DNA of 64,000 nucleotides from Streptomyces sp. CG4. Its GTDB lineage: Bacteria > Actinomycetota > Actinomycetes > Streptomycetales > Streptomycetaceae. Position 1 is the first letter of the stretch. Every line of letters starts with the position of its first letter. Made by a program: the position numbers and the translations under genes. The DNA is taken from NCBI RefSeq assembly GCF_041080655.1, contig NZ_CP163525.1, positions 4,526,001 through 4,590,000 on the forward strand, read 5' to 3'. Below the pieces are notes generated by a model. That model saw only the letters and a list, made by a program, of their open reading frames with translations, was not told the origin of the DNA and did no database searches. Shown piece after piece: positions 60,642 to 64,000 of the stretch.

Positions 60642-62156
60642 GTGGACCGCACCCGTTCCGCTCGCTCCAGTAGCTCCAGTAGCTCCAGCAGTTCCAGCCG
60701 CTTCCGGGCGCAGGAACCGCACCGTCGACATTCCGGTCCGGGCCCCCGGCACAAGAACGGTCAACGAGCACGCCCCACCGCGCGCCGACAGGAGTTCGCC
60801 CTGCCGGTCACCCTCACCGAGCCGCTCCCCGCGGTCGAGACGTTCGCCGAACTGGACATGCCCGCACGGCTGCTGGCCGCGCTCCGCACCGAGGGCGTGA
60901 CCGTTCCCTTCCCGATCCAGGCGGCCACCCTGCCGAACGCGCTGGCGGGCCGGGACGTCCTGGGCCGGGGTCGGACGGGCTCGGGCAAGACGCTCGCCTT
61001 CGGCCTGCCGGTACTGGCCCGCCTCGACGGGCAGCGGGCCCAGCCCAAACAGCCGCTCGCCCTCGTCCTCGTCCCCACCCGGGAACTGGCCCAGCAGGTC
61101 ACCGACGCGCTCACCCCGTACGCCCGTGCCCTGCACCTGCGGCTCGCCACCGTGGTGGGCGGCATGTCGATCGGCCGGCAGGCGAGTGCGCTGCGCGGCG
61201 GCACCGAGGTCGTCGTCGCCACGCCCGGCCGCCTCAAGGACCTCATCGAGCGGGGAGCCTGCCGGCTGGACCAGGTCGCCGTCACCGTCCTGGACGAGGC
61301 CGACCAGATGGCCGACATGGGCTTCATGCCTCAGGTGACCGCTCTGCTCGGCCAAGTCCCCGCCCGTGGCCAGCGGTTGCTGTTCTCGGCCACCCTGGAC
61401 CGCAACATCGACCTCCTGGTGCGCCGCTACCTCCACGACCCCGTCGTGCACTCGGTCGACCCGTCCGCGGGAGCCGTCACCACCATGGAGCACCATCTGC
61501 TGCACGTGCGCGACGCCGACAAGGACACCGCCGCGACCGAGATCGCCGCCCGCGACGGACGCGTGATCATGTTCCTGGACACCAAGCACGCGGTGGACCG
61601 GCTCGCCACGCACCTGCTGTCCGTCGGGGTGCGCGCCTCCGCCCTGCACGGCGGCAAGTCCCAGCAGCAGCGCAACCGGACGCTCGCCCAGTTCAAGGAC
61701 GGCCACGTCACCGCCCTGGTGGCCACCAACGTCGCCGCCCGCGGCATCCACGTCGCGGGCCTCGACCTCGTCGTGAACGTCGACCCTCCCAGCGACCACA
61801 AGGACTACCTGCACCGCGGCGGCCGTACCGCCCGCGCCGGTGAGTCCGGCACCGTCGTCACCCTCGTCCTGCCGCACCAGCGCCGCACCGTGGACCGTCT
61901 GATGGCCGACGCCGGCATCACTCCGGGCACCGCCCGGGTCCGTCCCGGCGAGGCCGAACTGCAGCGCATCACCGGCGCCCGGACCCCCTCCGGCATGCCC
62001 GTCACCCTCACCGCCCCGGTCGACGGACGAACCGAGGGCAGACGCGAGGGCAAGGGATCCGCCGGCCGGAATCGCAGGGGGTGGGCCGCCGGCCACGGCG
62101 GGAGCGGCCGGGCCGCCGCCCGCACCCGTCGCTCGGCCCGGGGGAACACCCCGTAG
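60642..62156 (+). CDS. DEAD-box RNA helicase
   Basis: 504 aa from GTG 60642. The N-terminal tail is a Ser run made by a near-perfect repeat of AGCTCCAGT-type codons. The helicase core shows the Q motif region (FPIQAATLPNALAG), motif I RTGSGKT, motif II DEAD (LDEADQMADMGF), motif III SAT and motif VI HRGGRTARAG. The C-terminal tail is Arg/Gly-rich. It unwinds RNA secondary structure at low temperature and is the likely partner of the upstream cold-shock protein. Confidence 0.95.
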   Translation: MDRTRSARSSSSSSSSSSSRFRAQEPHRRHSGPGPRHKNGQRARPTARRQEFALPVTLTEPLPAVETFAELDMPARLLAALRTEGVTVPFPIQAATLPNALAGRDVLGRGRTGSGKTLAFGLPVLARLDGQRAQPKQPLALVLVPTRELAQQVTDALTPYARALHLRLATVVGGMSIGRQASALRGGTEVVVATPGRLKDLIERGACRLDQVAVTVLDEADQMADMGFMPQVTALLGQVPARGQRLLFSATLDRNIDLLVRRYLHDPVVHSVDPSAGAVTTMEHHLLHVRDADKDTAATEIAARDGRVIMFLDTKHAVDRLATHLLSVGVRASALHGGKSQQQRNRTLAQFKDGHVTALVATNVAARGIHVAGLDLVVNVDPPSDHKDYLHRGGRTARAGESGTVVTLVLPHQRRTVDRLMADAGITPGTARVRPGEAELQRITGARTPSGMPVTLTAPVDGRTEGRREGKGSAGRNRRGWAAGHGGSGRAAARTRRSARGNTP

Positions 62157-62235
62157 CCCCCGTACGGGGATGCACTCCCAGCAGTCAGGCAGATCCGTCG
62201 CCCGTCCCGCCCGCCCCGACGAAGAGGAGAAGCCC

Positions 62236-62643
62236 TTGACGCAGTACCCGTCCCGAACACAGCAGGCCGGCAGCGCCGACGGCATCGGTCTGACCGCCCG
62301 CGACGCCATGCACGCTCCCGGGCCCCAGGTCGACGACCACATGACGGTCGACGTGGCCCTGTCCGTGCTCATCGGTGCCCGCGTCCCGCACCTGCTCCTC
62401 CGGGACGAGGACGGACGGTGCGGGGGGCTGGTCACCCGGGCCCAGCTCGCCGCGCACCGCGGCGGCTCGTGGTACAGCGACCGGACCCGGCTGCGGGACA
62501 TCCCGCTCGACCGCGGACCGTTCACCTCGTCCGTCGCCGCACTCGGCGAGGCGGAGGCCGCCATGCGGGACCGGACCCTGGACGTGTCCCCCGTGATCGA
62601 CGAACACGGCTACGCCCTGGGCATCCTCGCCCTCACGTCCTGA
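62236..62643 (+). CDS. CBS-domain protein (135 aa)
   Basis: TTG 62236 follows GAGGAG by 6-8 bases, better than an upstream in-frame start. Two CBS motifs are seen (ARDAMHAPGPQVDDHMTVDVALSVLIGARVPHLLL and LRDIPLDRGPFTSSVAALGEAEAAM ... DVSPVIDEHGYALGILALTS), which usually bind adenosine nucleotides. It follows the helicase gene and is probably co-transcribed. Confidence 0.82.
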   Translation: MTQYPSRTQQAGSADGIGLTARDAMHAPGPQVDDHMTVDVALSVLIGARVPHLLLRDEDGRCGGLVTRAQLAAHRGGSWYSDRTRLRDIPLDRGPFTSSVAALGEAEAAMRDRTLDVSPVIDEHGYALGILALTS

Positions 62644-62677
62644 GCCATCACCCCCTGACCGCCCCGTGGAGGCATCC

Positions 62678-62965
62678 ATGCGCTGTGTCATCGCCCGGTT
62701 CCCCTTCGACCTGACCAAGTTCGAGGTCGAACAGTCGATCAGCGGCATCACGCCCGAACCCGCCACCGGCGTGTGCGTGACCATCGACCGCCGTGTCTAC
62801 CCCGTGATGCAGGTCGGGGAAGTGATCACCAGACAGAACCGCCGCGACTTCACCTCGGTCGAGATGCACCGGGCACTGACTCGCCTCGGCTTCACCTGCC
62901 ACGACGCGCGCCCGGTCACGCCGGACTGGGACGCGCGAGCCGACGAGCGTGCGCTCGATTGGTGA
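62678..62965 (+). CDS. Conserved hypothetical protein (95 aa)
   Basis: ATG 62678, GGAGG 5 bases upstream. MRCVIARFPFDLTKFEVEQSISGITPEPATG gives way to VTIDRRVYPVMQVGEVITRQNRRDFTSVEMHRALTRLGFTC, a compact alpha-beta protein. From memory, similar proteins follow csp/helicase pairs in streptomycetes. Function unknown. Confidence 0.72.
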   Translation: MRCVIARFPFDLTKFEVEQSISGITPEPATGVCVTIDRRVYPVMQVGEVITRQNRRDFTSVEMHRALTRLGFTCHDARPVTPDWDARADERALDW

Positions 62966-63047
62966 CGTCTTCCAGCGCGACGGCAGGTGAGACGCGGTGT
63001 GCGGGGCGGAAAGCCGCGGAGACAACAAGGGTTCGCAGCGGTACGTA

Positions 63048-63093
63048 CCGCCCACGCCGGCCACCTGTACCCGCCCACGCCGGCCACCTGTAA
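63048..63093. repeat. 23-bp tandem repeat, two copies
   Basis: CCGCCCACGCCGGCCACCTGTAC (63048-63070) is followed directly by a second copy (63071-63093) differing only at the last base, in a non-coding stretch before the oxidoreductase remnant. Confidence 0.9.
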
Positions 63094-63111
63094 AAGAACA
63101 CGTCTGCGCAG

Positions 63112-63652
63112 GTCGGCGCGGACGTGGTGGTGGCGGGGGCGGGTGTGCTGGGCCGGTCGGTGGCGTTCGCAGTCGCCTCGGCGCACCCGGCGGTCCGGAT
63201 GGTGACGGCCGGGGACGCGGCGGTGCCGGGCCTCGCAGGCGGCGGGGGTGATGCTCGGCGTACCAGGAGAGGTCACGGACCACGGCATACGGACCCGTCA
63301 CGGGTAGCTGCGCATCGAACTGGCGGTCACGGCAGGCACGTTGTGGCCCAGCCGCCGGGAACGCGTCCGTGCGGTCGCGGGTTCTGCCTCACCGGCCCGG
63401 GACGGCTTCGGCAGCGGCACGTTGGAGAGGTTCCTGGACGGGCGGGCCTGGCTGGACACCCTCGACGACGCCCTGACCGCGCTGCCTGACGTCATCCGGA
63501 CCGGCCCCGGCGCCCTGGGCGCCCCGCTTCGCGGCGGACGGGAAGCGGTCAGGGCGGAAAAAGAAATCTGTGGCTCTTCGCGGCAACCTTTTCGGCCTCT
63601 CGGACCACTCAGTGTTGCCCGGCCAAGCGGTCCGGTCAGATGCGACGACTGA
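63112..63652 (+). pseudogene. Remnant of an FAD-dependent oxidoreductase gene (DAO family)
   Basis: The first frame reads GADVVVAGAGVLGRSVAFAVASAHP, a Rossmann FAD motif (GxGxxG). After a frameshift near 63240 comes GVMLGVPGEVTDHGIRTRHG with an in-frame TAG. A third piece, LRIELAVTAGTLWPSRRERVRAVAG and SPARDGFGSGT, continues in another frame and matches the family's later segment, then the homology fades by about 63420. A frame stays open from there to 63652 but the sequence is not recognised. Multiple frameshifts and a stop show it is inactive. Confidence 0.6.
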
Positions 63653-63654
63653 AA

Positions 63655-63698
63655 GAGAGCACCGACATGTCCCTTGAACGAGAGCACAGACATGTCCC
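63655..63698. repeat. Pair of 19-bp direct repeats
   Basis: GAGAGCACCGACATGTCCC (63655-63673) and GAGAGCACAGACATGTCCC (63680-63698), 25 bases apart, differ at one base. They flank no gene and could be the end of a lost insertion sequence. Confidence 0.6.
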
Positions 63699-63717
63699 CA
63701 GCCCACCCACGTCGTCG

Positions 63718-64000
63718 GTGGCGGCCCGCGCCGGCGGCCGCCGTGCCGACGGCCACGCCCGCGGTGGTCGCCCGAAGCATCGTGGCCGTCGGTTGCTCGC
63801 GCGTCGAGGTTTGTGGGCAGCCCTCGGAATGGTTGTCGTGGCCGGCTCCGCCGTGGTGGTCAACCAGGCTTCGGCGCAGCAAAAGACCCTGGATCTGAAG
63901 AAGTGGTACGTGCTGGTCAACCGCAACAGCGGCAAGGTGCTGGACGACCGCGCCTTCGCCACGAACGACGGCGCGGCGGTGGTGCAGTGGAGCCGTCATG
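63718..64000 (+). CDS. Secreted RICIN-type lectin-domain protein, 5' part only
   Basis: A frame from GTG 63718 carries an Arg/Gly-rich n-region, then a hydrophobic core (LWAALGMVVVAGSAVVVN) and a cleavage-like QASA-QQ. The start of a ricin-B beta-trefoil follows: LDLKKWYVLVNRNSGKVLDDRAFATNDGAAVVQWS, with the family's Q-x-W. It is cut off by the window end, so any catalytic domain (a glycoside hydrolase is common) is not visible. The start codon is uncertain because the n-region is long. Confidence 0.7.
   Translation, partial: MAARAGGRRADGHARGGRPKHRGRRLLARRGLWAALGMVVVAGSAVVVNQASAQQKTLDLKKWYVLVNRNSGKVLDDRAFATNDGAAVVQWSRH

Overview
The window is high-GC DNA with Streptomyces gene content and order. 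It has the dnaK-grpE-dnaJ-hspR operon with HspR operators, a clpB with its own HspR site, and purA, fba, pyrE and a kynA-kynU catabolic pair. It also has many GTG starts, ATGA-type overlaps and leaderless-looking starts. The backbone resembles the purA-to-dnaK core region of Streptomyces chromosomes (from memory, not from a search).

Layout. 1-3.9 kb: a leftward defence block with rloA (ATPase), rloB (TOPRIM-like) and the start of a type I methylase gene, hsdM. 4-6.5 kb: purA, a diacylglycerol-kinase-like gene and an Uma2-type pseudogene. 6.6-12.5 kb: an APC permease, a GbsR/MarR repressor divergent from a two-gene ABC exporter, and a P450. 12.5-19.6 kb: two tandem paralogous two-component systems, an acyltransferase and a secreted or anchored alpha/beta hydrolase, with a shared 18-bp motif upstream of two of the transcription units. 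19.7-23.6 kb: tryptophan catabolism (kynA, kynU, a probable formamidase). 23.7-31.8 kb: an MFS exporter, fba, pyrE, an aldose epimerase, an SRPBCC protein, a membrane aminopropyltransferase and small proteins. 31.9-38.3 kb: an aminotransferase, a mannosyltransferase-like protein, YbjN, clpB and an F420/FMN PPOX protein.

38.3-42.1 kb is the most unusual part. A coupled gene pair encodes a secreted peptide with four DSSW repeats and a degenerate Rieske-like protein. Around it sit three paralogous regulators with C-terminal LuxR-type HTH domains, one of them broken by a 56-bp palindromic insertion and two small indels. This may be an undescribed signalling or regulatory unit.

42.3-52 kb: an orphan sugar-binding lipoprotein, the heat-shock operon, an undecaprenyl-phosphate glycosyltransferase-like protein and an EtfD-like iron-sulfur membrane protein. 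52-56 kb: YrdB, a MhuD-like haem-degrading enzyme, a Yip1 protein, a phosphoribosyltransferase, dcd, a 52-aa zinc-ribbon protein and tRNA-Gly(CCC). 56-64 kb: a patchy segment after the tRNA. It holds a remnant of a SpoIIE-type phosphatase, small actinobacterial proteins (including STAS and MerR proteins), and a cold-shock block (csp, DEAD-box helicase, CBS protein). It ends with an FAD-oxidoreductase pseudogene and the start of a secreted ricin-type lectin-domain protein.

Starts and motifs were read by eye. Family names come from recognition, not from database searches.
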